DNA of 64,000 nucleotides from Bacteroidaceae bacterium (GTDB lineage Bacteria; Bacteroidota; Bacteroidia; Bacteroidales; Bacteroidaceae): contig JAFXNA010000014.1 of NCBI GenBank assembly GCA_017529865.1, positions 1 to 64,000 on the forward strand. The letters are read 5' to 3'. The notes under the pieces were generated by a model, which saw only the letters and a list, made by a program, of their open reading frames with translations, searched no databases and had not been told where the DNA came from. Shown here one piece after another: positions 7,138-13,986 of the stretch (position 1 is the first letter of the stretch; each line of letters opens with the position of its first letter). A program made the translations under genes and the position numbers.

Positions 7138-7172
7138 GTCCGCCGAACTTTCAATTGCTCGGCGGGCTTTTG
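7138..7172 (+). terminator. Intrinsic terminator after mini-BspA gene
   Basis: CCGCCGA (7140-7146) pairs with TCGGCGG (7159-7165) across a 12-nt loop and is followed by GCTTTTG. The same stem sequence recurs in direct orientation at 7822-7851. Confidence 0.75.
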
Positions 7173-7179
7173 TATAATA

Positions 7180-7309
7180 AAAACAGCATCCCAAGACCTT
7201 TCTACTACAGGATTAGAAGGATGCCAGCCAGCCTCCGGCTTCAGCTGAAACTATCTACGGCTGGTTCTTGTTGTTCACATTAAATCTGTCTGATGCGAAT
7301 AATCATTGT
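7180..7309 (-). ncRNA. Candidate small RNA with own promoter and terminator
   Basis: A canonical leftward promoter (7316-7346) fires into a stretch with no ORF longer than 8 codons. The roughly 130-nt transcript would fold: CCAGCC pairs with GGCTGG around a small AGCC/GGCT hairpin, and the 3' end has a GCATCC/GGATGC stem followed by TGTTTTTATT, a plausible intrinsic terminator. The terminal 20-mer AAAACAGCATCCCAAGACCT (plus-strand, 7180-7199) recurs at 13872-13891. Function is unknown. The remaining bases up to 7459 hold nothing else recognisable. Confidence 0.5.
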
Positions 7310-7315
7310 TGGGTG

Positions 7316-7346
7316 CAAAGTTAACAAAAAAGAATAATTCCACAAA
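7316..7346 (-). promoter_or_regulatory. Canonical promoter of candidate small RNA
   Basis: Minus strand TTTG (7346-7343), 19 bp, TAACTTTG (7323-7316). No protein-coding gene lies within 1 kb downstream on this strand. Confidence 0.65.
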
Positions 7347-7458
7347 ACAATTCCGTGAAATATTTGTTTTTATTTGCTTTCAAGGTAATTGAAGATACCG
7401 ATCATGGTACTCCAACCAACAATGAATATAATTGTTTCAATAACGGTCATAATGCTTA

Positions 7459-7680
7459 TTAGGCAGCAAGAGCCAGAGGCTCCTGCTGTTTAGGATGAAG
7501 GTTGAAATGTTTGGTCATTTTGTTAAGAAGAAAGGTGGTCTCGACACTGTTGAGATCAAAGATGGTGAGAGCATAGACCCCATTATTAAGTGATGGGGCA
7601 AAGAAGACTCTTTTGTTGTTGAGGTACTTCTGAATTTTGTTGAAGTAGTTCCTGGAACTGGTGCGAATTGTTGTAGCCAT
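7459..7680 (-). CDS. Small basic protein of unknown function
   Basis: 73 residues from the ATG at 7680 (MATTIRTSSRNYFNKIQKYL), chosen because the longer reading runs through the -7 box. The leader end AAAAGATATGGC.ACAAC is nearly the same as that of the AAA+ gene at 13769. The protein is basic, has one hydrophobic stretch (VYALTIFDL) and ends in LALAA. No family is recognised. It is expressed from variant promoter copy 5. Confidence 0.6.
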   Translation of the reverse strand: MATTIRTSSRNYFNKIQKYLNNKRVFFAPSLNNGVYALTIFDLNSVETTFLLNKMTKHFNLHPKQQEPLALAA

Positions 7681-7707
7681 ATCTTTTGATTTTTTTGTTT
7701 GACGTGC

Positions 7708-7739
7708 ATAATATAGACACATCCGCGAAAAAATTCAAA
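7708..7739 (-). promoter_or_regulatory. Variant promoter, copy 5 (73-aa gene)
   Basis: Minus strand TTTG (7739-7736), 20 bp starting AATTTTTTCGCGGATGTG, then TATATTAT (7715-7708). The palindrome is TTCGCGGA here, one base off. Confidence 0.65.
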
Positions 7740-7807
7740 AAACATGGGAACTTTTTTGCTTTCAAGCAAATCTTTATTGACCAGTTTGAATTTGCAGTAA
7801 GGGAATA

Positions 7808-7851
7808 CTTTTAAAGAAACAGCCCGCCGAACTTTTAATAGCTCGGTGGGC
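7808..7851 (-). terminator. Terminator after VapE-like gene
   Basis: On the minus strand GCCCACCGA pairs with TCGGCGGGC around a 12-nt loop and runs into TGTTTCTTT. The stem is a near copy of the terminator at 7138-7172. Confidence 0.65.
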
Positions 7852-7871
7852 AAAGACAATATTGATAATCA

Positions 7872-9998
7872 TTAACGGGTAGCATTCTTCGCTATCAGCC
7901 AGTACTCCATGTGTTTGGTTTTACGTTTGCTCGTGAAGTTGAACTGGATATCGTTCAAGGCATTGCCAATCTTCTGGAAGGGTGTTTCCGGGTCGAAATT
8001 GGGATAGCGCTGGGCGAGTAGTTGGCTGATGTCGCCCAGACTCCACCATTTACCGATTTCTGTTTCCTTAGGCTGACGGAAGGTCTCGCCAATCATCTCC
8101 ACCAGGTCGTTCAACTTCTGGAAAGGTTCGTTCTCCTCTATCAACGTTTGTATCTCGCTGTCGTTCAGCCAGAAACGCTCTCCGCTATTGAATAAGTGGA
8201 GGGCTTGGGCGAAGAGCTGGCGATGATTCAGGTTGTCTTCGAAATTGATGTTGCCTGTGACCCCCACACAGACGAAACGGCGGCTTCCTGTAGGGTCGAC
8301 CAGCGGCTTCAACTGATTAGTGGTGCCAATGAACGAGGTGTAACGACGGTATTGCTTGATGGTCTTGCCATAGGGCGGACGGAACTTCACATCGCTCGAC
8401 GATAACAGGTACTTCAACACAATCTGCTGGGAATTTGTCGTCTTGTCGAACTCATCGATATTGATTAGCGCAAACGAGGTCAAGGCAATATTCAGGTCGA
8501 ACTCGTTCTTGAAGTTAATTTTGTCGTTATAGTAGTCGCGCAACTCTGGCGGAAGCAGAATCTTACAGAAGCGAGTCTTACCGCATCCCTGACGACCTAT
8601 CAGCAGGGGCGTCAGTGCGTTGCCTGTCAGCTGCCGGTCGCTCTCGCGCCACTGTGCCACCATACCCACAAGCCAGCATCGTAGGTACTTCTCCCAATGA
8701 GGTTGGTTCGTCGGCACTCGTCTGGCAAGTTCTGCGATATGGTCTTTTCCGTCCCACTTCGGCAGTTTGTCAAGCCAGGTGTTCACTGGGTCGTACTGCT
8801 CGATGCGCGTCGAGTCGATAAAGCGGTTCACATCCCTGTCCCACGACTTCAGTCCTAACTCTGTGGCACGAATTGTCATGGTGTTTCTCACCTCCTCAGT
8901 CAGCGGCTTGAAACGCTGGTCATCACTGAACTTCTCACGATACTCAGCCACACCCGTCAGCAAGTTCTTCCGCATCTCGTAGTTCGAACTGAGGAACATC
9001 TCTGTCTTCATCGCCTGAATGGTGTCCTCGGGCACGCTCTTCAACGGACGGATCTTGTGCTTTCTGCGATAATCCTCCTGCTCTGCTACGCTGTAGATAG
9101 TTTGGAAGATTTTCTCTACGAGTAATCGGTCACGATTCAAGACGGGATGGAGCATCGTCAGTCCCTGAGCATGAGCCTTGGGGATGCCTTGATCCAGACA
9201 CATCGAGGCAATCTGCATTAGCAGCGTCGCTTCCTTCTCTTCATCGGGCAGGTCGAAATAGCGTCCCATCACCGTCTCTACGATGAACATCCAGTTCAGC
9301 TGATAGGTTCGTGTGAGTGTACGTCCAGGCATCAGACGGTCTTCTTCGATGCTGATGCTCACAGGCTGCGGCAAGTCGTGGCGCTCCGTATCGGCATAGA
9401 ACGGTCGTGCCTCTGCATTGAAGCCCGCCTCGGGGTCGGCACTCATATACACCGTCCTATCCAATCGAGGCTCTAAGAACTCGATGTCAAAGCCGAACTG
9501 ATTCTGATAGGCCCTGCGAGCTGTGTTATATACATTTAGGTGGAACTGGCGGATGTCAGCATCGCCTTTTGGCAGACCGCCGCCAAACAGTTCCCCTCGA
9601 CACACAATCTTCACACTTTTGCCCGACCCTCCGAGGAAGCACAGCACCGTCTCAGGCAGTTTCTTCGCCAACTCTCTGATTTCCACCGCTTTATCATAGG
9701 TCGACAGGTCATTCACCTCCAGCACCACCAGTCCGTTATACGCCATCATCTGCCACTCACCTTTCTGGTTCCTGTAGTCGGCAGCGAAGCAAACCCTAGG
9801 CAGTTGGATGCCTCCCCGCCAGTCCGTAGCTATTCGCCCGTCCTCCAACCGATGGGTGGTCATCAGATGATACACCTCACGCATTCGCTTCACAGCATTC
9901 TGTATCATCCCATCCTTGATAGCTGCCGCCATATCTGCAAGATCTACGCGGTTTATCACCTCTTTCTTGCCGTCTCTTTTCAATAATGTTACTTTCAT
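7872..9998 (-). CDS. VapE/VirE-like primase-helicase (BT4734 type)
   Basis: 708 residues. The N-terminal 250 residues resemble the VirE N-terminal/BT4734 domain, with primase-like features (CFLGGSGKSVKIVCRG, then RPFYADTERHDLP). The C-terminal part is a VapE-type P-loop ATPase: Walker A GRQGCGKTRF (about 467-476), Walker B-like FALINIDEFDK, sensor GTTNQ and the SRRFVCVGV segment. Proteins of this type are replication-associated ATPases of mobile elements and are frequent accessory genes in Bacteroidales. A canonical promoter is present. The gene is divergent from the HU-like gene across a 733-bp repeat-rich region, a recurrent pairing in the order. No integrase or capsid gene is nearby. Confidence 0.8.
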   Translation of the reverse strand: MKVTLLKRDGKKEVINRVDLADMAAAIKDGMIQNAVKRMREVYHLMTTHRLEDGRIATDWRGGIQLPRVCFAADYRNQKGEWQMMAYNGLVVLEVNDLSTYDKAVEIRELAKKLPETVLCFLGGSGKSVKIVCRGELFGGGLPKGDADIRQFHLNVYNTARRAYQNQFGFDIEFLEPRLDRTVYMSADPEAGFNAEARPFYADTERHDLPQPVSISIEEDRLMPGRTLTRTYQLNWMFIVETVMGRYFDLPDEEKEATLLMQIASMCLDQGIPKAHAQGLTMLHPVLNRDRLLVEKIFQTIYSVAEQEDYRRKHKIRPLKSVPEDTIQAMKTEMFLSSNYEMRKNLLTGVAEYREKFSDDQRFKPLTEEVRNTMTIRATELGLKSWDRDVNRFIDSTRIEQYDPVNTWLDKLPKWDGKDHIAELARRVPTNQPHWEKYLRCWLVGMVAQWRESDRQLTGNALTPLLIGRQGCGKTRFCKILLPPELRDYYNDKINFKNEFDLNIALTSFALINIDEFDKTTNSQQIVLKYLLSSSDVKFRPPYGKTIKQYRRYTSFIGTTNQLKPLVDPTGSRRFVCVGVTGNINFEDNLNHRQLFAQALHLFNSGERFWLNDSEIQTLIEENEPFQKLNDLVEMIGETFRQPKETEIGKWWSLGDISQLLAQRYPNFDPETPFQKIGNALNDIQFNFTSKRKTKHMEYWLIAKNATR

Positions 9999-10024
9999 CG
10001 TTGTATCTGATTTGATTTCGACTG

Positions 10025-10055
10025 CAAAGATACAAAAAAAATTGGAATTTGCAAA
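10025..10055 (-). promoter_or_regulatory. Canonical promoter of VapE-like gene
   Basis: Minus strand TTTG (10055-10052), 19 bp, TATCTTTG (10032-10025), 26 bp before the start codon. Confidence 0.7.
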
Positions 10056-10650
10056 TAATTTTCAAAAAAATTATAAATCATACATGCCTACATTACACCA
10101 ATACAAATCTCTGGCAATCAATAACTTTTGTCACAAACAGCATACATAATGCCTACATAATGCATACATGTTCTATACACATCGCCTACACGCTTCTTGG
10201 CGCTTGCATGACTTTGGCTGTCTTGCACTTGCTCCAAGCCGACTATGGCACAACGCTTCTCTAACTTTTAGCGGTAACCTGCATAATAAATTCTCTCGAG
10301 AATTGATAGCTTTGCTTACTTCTTTCCAATTGCATAACGGCATTTGACGACAAAATTCTCTCGAGAATTTTATAACAAGCAAATATCCCGACAATTGTAG
10401 AATACCCATTCTCACCAACTTAGCTCCTTGCCAAACACATACAAATAGGCAGAAAGCATGTAGGATTTATGTAGGCAAACTGTAAGTCTTATGTATGCTT
10501 TATGTAGGAATATTCCCTTGCATGATGCAGGCACGCATGAACATACGCTTGATTTATGTAGGCATGTAGGCAATTATTCAGATACAGTCTGTCTTTTCAT
10601 TCCAATGGTTGTGTCCAAACAACTGAAGCAAATACTTTTTCTAGGTTTTT

Positions 10651-10682
10651 CTTGGAATTCTCGAGAAAATGTTGTAACTTTG
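10651..10682 (+). promoter_or_regulatory. HU-like gene promoter with palindrome in spacer
   Basis: CTTG at 10651-10654, 20 bp, TAACTTTG at 10675-10682. The perfect palindrome TTCTCGAGAA (10658-10667) lies inside the spacer, placing an operator where a bound protein would block polymerase. Downstream, AAAATGC and GCATTTT (10700-10717) form a 7-bp hairpin ahead of the start codon. Confidence 0.6.
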
Positions 10683-10731
10683 CATCGTAAAACAGGAAAA
10701 AATGCAATAGCATTTTGCACGAAGTGAAATT

Positions 10732-11112
10732 ATGAGATACAGAATCAAGCAAGAGACCAAGCCGACCCTTTCCACATTCGGCAAATACAAGGCAGTGGCT
10801 GTACATCGTCAGACCATCAGTTCAGAAGAACTCATCAAAGAAGCAGCGAAGGGGCATCCCTACAGCGAAGGAGAAATCATCGGAGTCGTCATCCGCCTTT
10901 CCGAAGTCATTAACCGCCATTTGCGTGAAGGCGACCGAGTGCGCCTTCGTGGCTGGGGTATGATGAAGCTCGAAATCGAGAGCGACAAGGTCGATAACCT
11001 CAAGGACTTCCGTGCCAAGAAGCATATCCGAGGCGTCCGCCTCCACTTCTTGCCCGAGAGCTACAATGGCACCCAAGCCCTCTATGATGGCATCACCTTT
11101 GACAAGGATTGA
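10732..11112 (+). CDS. HU-family (HU-like) DNA-binding protein
   Basis: 126 residues. ISSEELIKEAAKGHPYSEGE, then VVIRLSEVINRHLREG and DRVRLRGWGMMKLEI are the helix-helix-beta layout of the HU/IHF fold as found in Bacteroidetes HU-like proteins (PF18291 type). They are followed by the short FRAKKHIRGVRLHFLPE strand and an extended tail. Such proteins bind and bend DNA. It is divergently paired with the VapE-like gene, and the TTCTCGAGAA sites in front of it are candidate operators. Autoregulation is inferred. The leader 20-mer GCATTTTGCACGAAGTGAAA is shared with 4166-4185. Confidence 0.8.
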   Translation: MRYRIKQETKPTLSTFGKYKAVAVHRQTISSEELIKEAAKGHPYSEGEIIGVVIRLSEVINRHLREGDRVRLRGWGMMKLEIESDKVDNLKDFRAKKHIRGVRLHFLPESYNGTQALYDGITFDKD

Positions 11113-11125
11113 CAAGGATGCGATT

Positions 11126-11183
11126 AAGTGAGTTGACATGATATACCCCGAAAGTTATTTGTCTAACTTCCGGGGCTCACTTC
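11126..11183 (+). terminator. Long hairpin after HU-like gene
   Basis: CCCCGAAAGTT (11146-11156) pairs with AACTTCCGGGG (11165-11175) with one mismatch, and outer arms AAGTGAG/CTCACTT extend the stem. A run of T is lacking, so it may be a processed 3' end or a poor terminator. Confidence 0.5.
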
Positions 11184-11216
11184 ACAAATATAATGATGTT
11201 ATAACTACTTAGTGAC

Positions 11217-11399
11217 CTACTGGATATTCCAGTACCCATGCCAACTTGCATCGCGTGCTTTTTTCCCGAATCTGCGTTCACATTCATCAGCAATTTGCGA
11301 ATCCGTAGGAGTGGAAAGGTTTGATGCTACTTGAATAGTGGTGCCCTTAGGCATTCCTGCACGACTTTCTTTGAGTGTGCATGTAAAAACTTTTGCCAT
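11217..11399 (-). CDS. Small conserved-looking hypothetical protein
   Basis: 60 residues starting MAKVFTCTLKESRAGMPKGT. The arrangement of a short beta strand, a basic PKGT turn, TIQVASNLSTPTDSQIADEC and a final ERRFGKKARDASWHGYW resembles the many roughly 60-residue orphan proteins of Bacteroidales accessory regions. The similarity to any named DUF is too weak to claim. No signal peptide. No canonical promoter is clear upstream. Confidence 0.5.
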   Translation of the reverse strand: MAKVFTCTLKESRAGMPKGTTIQVASNLSTPTDSQIADECERRFGKKARDASWHGYWNIQ

Positions 11400-11532
11400 A
11401 GCTCTTTTATTAAATATACTCGCTTACTCCCTTTCAAGCGTTTCAGCTTTCTCTTGTTTATTGTCGAAATTTCTCTCAGAGTTTTCAATGAAGCCACTTT
11501 CATTATACCCATATTTGCCTCATTGAGACTTA

Positions 11533-11955
11533 TCACACCAACGATGCTAACAGGATAGGGATTGGGACAGGCTCTTCTGTTGTTAACAAAATCTCTGAGA
11601 CAATGGGAAAACGCCCACGATACAGATGCTTGCCATCATAGGTATAAAGGACATCAGAGATGAGCGAAAAACGTCCTTTACAGATATGCTTTCCATCCCA
11701 TGTGTACTTTGCGGCTGATATTATAGGGAATCTGCCGGTAAAGCTATTCTTGCCATCCCACGTACACATAATCTCTGAGACAATGGGAAAACGCCCACGA
11801 TACAAATGTTTCCCGTCCCATGTATAGAGAATATCTGAGATAGTGGTAAACCTACCCTTGTACAGATGTCGTCCATCCCATGTATAGAGGATGGCAGACA
11901 TGGTGGCAAATCTTCCTTGATAAATATGAATTGCAGACATATACTTTGATCTCAT
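11533..11955 (-). CDS. WDGK tandem-repeat protein
   Basis: 140 residues from the ATG at 11955 (MRSKYMSAIHIYQGRF). A start further upstream would lie inside the promoter boxes at 11968-11998. The next Met (11940, MSAIHIY) is an alternative. The body is five full 20-residue repeats and a partial sixth with the consensus GRF...S.ILYTWDGKHLYR, so the DNA is a diverged 60-bp tandem repeat. Aromatic, Asp-Gly and Gly-Arg-Phe positions are conserved, consistent with a beta-hairpin per unit, solenoid or propeller. No signal peptide. The ending EEPVPIPILLASLV breaks the pattern. Function unknown. Confidence 0.65.
   Translation of the reverse strand: MRSKYMSAIHIYQGRFATMSAILYTWDGRHLYKGRFTTISDILYTWDGKHLYRGRFPIVSEIMCTWDGKNSFTGRFPIISAAKYTWDGKHICKGRFSLISDVLYTYDGKHLYRGRFPIVSEILLTTEEPVPIPILLASLV
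11540..11932 (-). repeat. Diverged 60-bp tandem repeat (coding)
   Basis: About five and a half copies of a 60-bp unit encode the WDGK repeats. Two copies (around 11590 and 11770) are much more alike than the rest, including CTCTGAGACAATGGG, which suggests recent exchange or duplication. Confidence 0.7.
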
Positions 11956-11967
11956 ATAAGGACACGA

Positions 11968-11998
11968 CAAATATACATCAATTATTTGAAACGACAAA
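11968..11998 (-). promoter_or_regulatory. Canonical promoter of WDGK-repeat gene
   Basis: Minus strand TTTG (11998-11995), 19 bp, TATATTTG (11975-11968). The chosen start codon is only 12 bp downstream, implying a nearly leaderless message. Confidence 0.7.
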
Positions 11999-12116
11999 AG
12001 GAATTGTGAAAAAAGTATAATAAGGAAACCCTTTTAAATGAAAAAATCATAAAAAGGGGGAAAATATCGTCCTTCTTCGCAAAGTTTTACCGTCGGCATA
12101 GTCCTCGTCTCCGTAT

Positions 12117-13769
12117 CTAAAAACCTATTTTACGAGTACTTGTCTCATCGAGTCGTTCATTGTCGCAGTGACGGATGAGCATGGGGAGCACGTCTTCGGT
12201 CTGACCATGCAGAATGGTGTCGATGGCATAATGGCGGGCGATATTCTCTATCTGACCACCGCTGAAGTCGTACTTCGAGGCCAGCGTATGGACATCCAAT
12301 TCACTGAGGTCGGGAATCATTGTGTGCCAAATGCTGGCACGAGCCTCCTCGGTGGGCTTGTCGAACTTGATTTTATAAAGGAATCGACGCTCGAAGGCCT
12401 TGTCCATATTCTGCTGCAGATTGGTGGTGGCAATCATAATGCCCTCCAGTTGTTCCATCTCTTGCAGGATGATGTTCTGGAGCGCATTCTCCATCTTATC
12501 AACAGCATTTTCTGCCCCATTCTTTCGCTTGCCGATGATAGCATCTGCCTCATTAAATAAAAGAATCGGTGTGAGTTTGGCGCGTTTCACCTGTTCACGA
12601 TAGCGGTCGAAGAGTGCCTTCACATTCTTCTCGCTCTGCCCTACCCACATACTTTTCAACTGGGGCACATCCACCACCATGATGTTACGTCCCGTCTGGC
12701 GAGCCAACTGATAGACCGTCTCTGTCTTACCAGTACCTGGTGAGCCATAGAACAGACAGGCGAAACCATAACGGAATCCCTTCTCCTTCATGCGCTCCTG
12801 AATCTTCTGATAATTCTCTGGCTGCAGGAAACTGCCCAGCTCCTCCACCTGTCGCTGAATGTCCTTGGGGAAGAACAACTGTTTCTGAGTCAGTTTGCTG
12901 ACCTCCAGCGTATTTGCCAGTTTCTCCTCCGCTTCATTGATCTTCATCTCTGCCAGCAGATCACGCTTGGCAGTTTCCGTCAGTTTGTATCTGGTCACGT
13001 CTGCCAGTCCATCCACACACTTATGCTCAATCAGTTTTTTGTTTTGCAGTCTGTGCCTTCCACTTCTCAGTGTGCCCTTCGCATTGGTGAAGTCTGCTTT
13101 GCTCCCATACAAATCCTCGATGTCGCGAAAACGAATGTCATCATCATCGTGGTTTACCAACCGATGGGAGAAGTATGCCACCACCATCTCATCTTCGGCA
13201 TCCAGGCAATACGCCTTCAAGTGCTTCACAAAGCCCACCTGCGGATTGTCCTCAAAGAGTGACTGCAGTTCTTCACAAAGGTCATGTGGTGTGATCGCAT
13301 CATCATCCAAGTCCTCAAACCACTGGTCGAGCAGTTCAAACATCGCAAAACAGTCCAGACCTTTGCGCTGAGGCAACTGATACACCTCATTATGCTTCAG
13401 ACTGCGAATCACGACGGAGGGGATATCGAAGTCATCCTCATCCTTCACATCGCGATACTTCAACAGACGGCGACGCACCAACGCATCGATATCGCTGGCA
13501 TAACTCAGCACTCCTATTTTGTTTAAACCAAGGTATGAAGCCAAATCATCATAATCTACCCGTTGCGGTCCTTTCTCCATACAGACACAGAACAGCACAG
13601 CCTGTCGCTCAGTAATGCCATAACTCTTGGCCAAAAATTGAATCTCAGTCCTGGCCTTTTTCATAAACTCCGGACTCATCTTGGAATCCTCAGACAATTC
13701 CACCACACGCTCTATTGCTTGCAGCAGTGTCATTTCCTTCTTTGTCTTTTTCTTCATCGTTGTTGCCAT
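12117..13769 (-). CDS. AAA+ ATPase with large N-terminal region
   Basis: 550 residues. The AAA+ module fills about 325-510: Walker A YGSPGTGKTETV, Walker B-like ILLFNEADAIIG (Asn replaces the usual first Asp, as in some bacterial AAA proteins), sensor-1 MIATTNL and the arginine-finger segment AFERRFLYKIKF. Residues 1-300 are acidic, include a likely helical DNA- or partner-binding part (LNKIGVLSYASDIDALVRRR) and are not recognised. Members are classic central-domain AAA unfoldase- or remodeller-like ATPases, and the substrate here is unknown. It is the sixth gene with the variant promoter. Confidence 0.75.
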   Translation of the reverse strand: MATTMKKKTKKEMTLLQAIERVVELSEDSKMSPEFMKKARTEIQFLAKSYGITERQAVLFCVCMEKGPQRVDYDDLASYLGLNKIGVLSYASDIDALVRRRLLKYRDVKDEDDFDIPSVVIRSLKHNEVYQLPQRKGLDCFAMFELLDQWFEDLDDDAITPHDLCEELQSLFEDNPQVGFVKHLKAYCLDAEDEMVVAYFSHRLVNHDDDDIRFRDIEDLYGSKADFTNAKGTLRSGRHRLQNKKLIEHKCVDGLADVTRYKLTETAKRDLLAEMKINEAEEKLANTLEVSKLTQKQLFFPKDIQRQVEELGSFLQPENYQKIQERMKEKGFRYGFACLFYGSPGTGKTETVYQLARQTGRNIMVVDVPQLKSMWVGQSEKNVKALFDRYREQVKRAKLTPILLFNEADAIIGKRKNGAENAVDKMENALQNIILQEMEQLEGIMIATTNLQQNMDKAFERRFLYKIKFDKPTEEARASIWHTMIPDLSELDVHTLASKYDFSGGQIENIARHYAIDTILHGQTEDVLPMLIRHCDNERLDETSTRKIGF

Positions 13770-13796
13770 ATCTTTTAATTTAAATGTTCGATGTGC

Positions 13797-13828
13797 TTAA
13801 TATAGACACATTCGCGAAAAAATTCAAA
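13797..13828 (-). promoter_or_regulatory. Variant promoter, copy 6 (AAA+ gene)
   Basis: Minus strand TTTG (13828-13825), 20 bp starting AATTTTTTCGCGAATGTG, then TATATTAA (13804-13797). The spacer is the same as in copy 2 except for one base near its 3' end, more than 9.8 kb away. Confidence 0.65.
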
Positions 13829-13871
13829 ATTTAGCCCAACTTTTTTGAATAATTCCATCATTTTCCGCAAT

Positions 13872-13891
13872 AAAACAGCATCCCAAGACCT
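13872..13891 (+). repeat. Second copy of 20-bp small-RNA terminus
   Basis: AAAACAGCATCCCAAGACCT, same as 7180-7199 and in the same orientation. The pair brackets about 6.7 kb with the VapE-like, HU-like and AAA+ genes. Confidence 0.6.
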
Positions 13892-13901
13892 AAAACAGCG
13901 C

Positions 13902-13938
13902 AATTATACAAAAAAGCGTTACGCAAATTTGTATAATT
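13902..13938. promoter_or_regulatory. 37-bp nested palindrome (candidate operator)
   Basis: Perfect 11-bp arms AATTATACAAA / TTTGTATAATT flank a 15-bp core holding the near-palindrome GCGTTACGC. The right arm contains the -33 TTTG of the promoter at 13928-13959, so a bound dimer would compete with polymerase. Confidence 0.6.
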
Positions 13939-13959
13939 AAAGAATTCTTATTATCTTTG
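13928..13959 (+). promoter_or_regulatory. Canonical promoter of ATPase_2-type gene
   Basis: TTTG (13928-13931), 20 bp, TATCTTTG (13952-13959), 27 bp before the start codon. Confidence 0.7.
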
Positions 13960-13986
13960 TACCCGAATTGATAAAAAAGGAGTAAG

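Larger units (their letters stand above)
9999..10731. repeat. VapE/HU intergenic region with iteron-like repeats
   Basis: No gene is seen in this 733-bp divergent gap. It carries nonamer repeats: TGCCTACAT at 10085-10093 and 10150-10158, and its reverse complement ATGTAGGCA at 10469-10477, 10556-10564 and 10564-10572. Partial copies (TATGTAGGA, GCATGTAGG) lie between. It also carries three sites built on TTCTC/GAGAA arms: 10289-10304, 10354-10369 and 10658-10667. The layout resembles an origin or operator region. Confidence 0.6.

Noticed and set aside
11540..11932. CRISPR-like or MITE array
   Set aside because: The 60-bp repeats stay in one reading frame and encode a clear 20-residue protein repeat.
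7180..13891. Complete integrative element
   Set aside because: No integrase, excisionase or mobilisation gene is present and the 20-bp repeats also fit a shared terminator. Reported only as a possibility.
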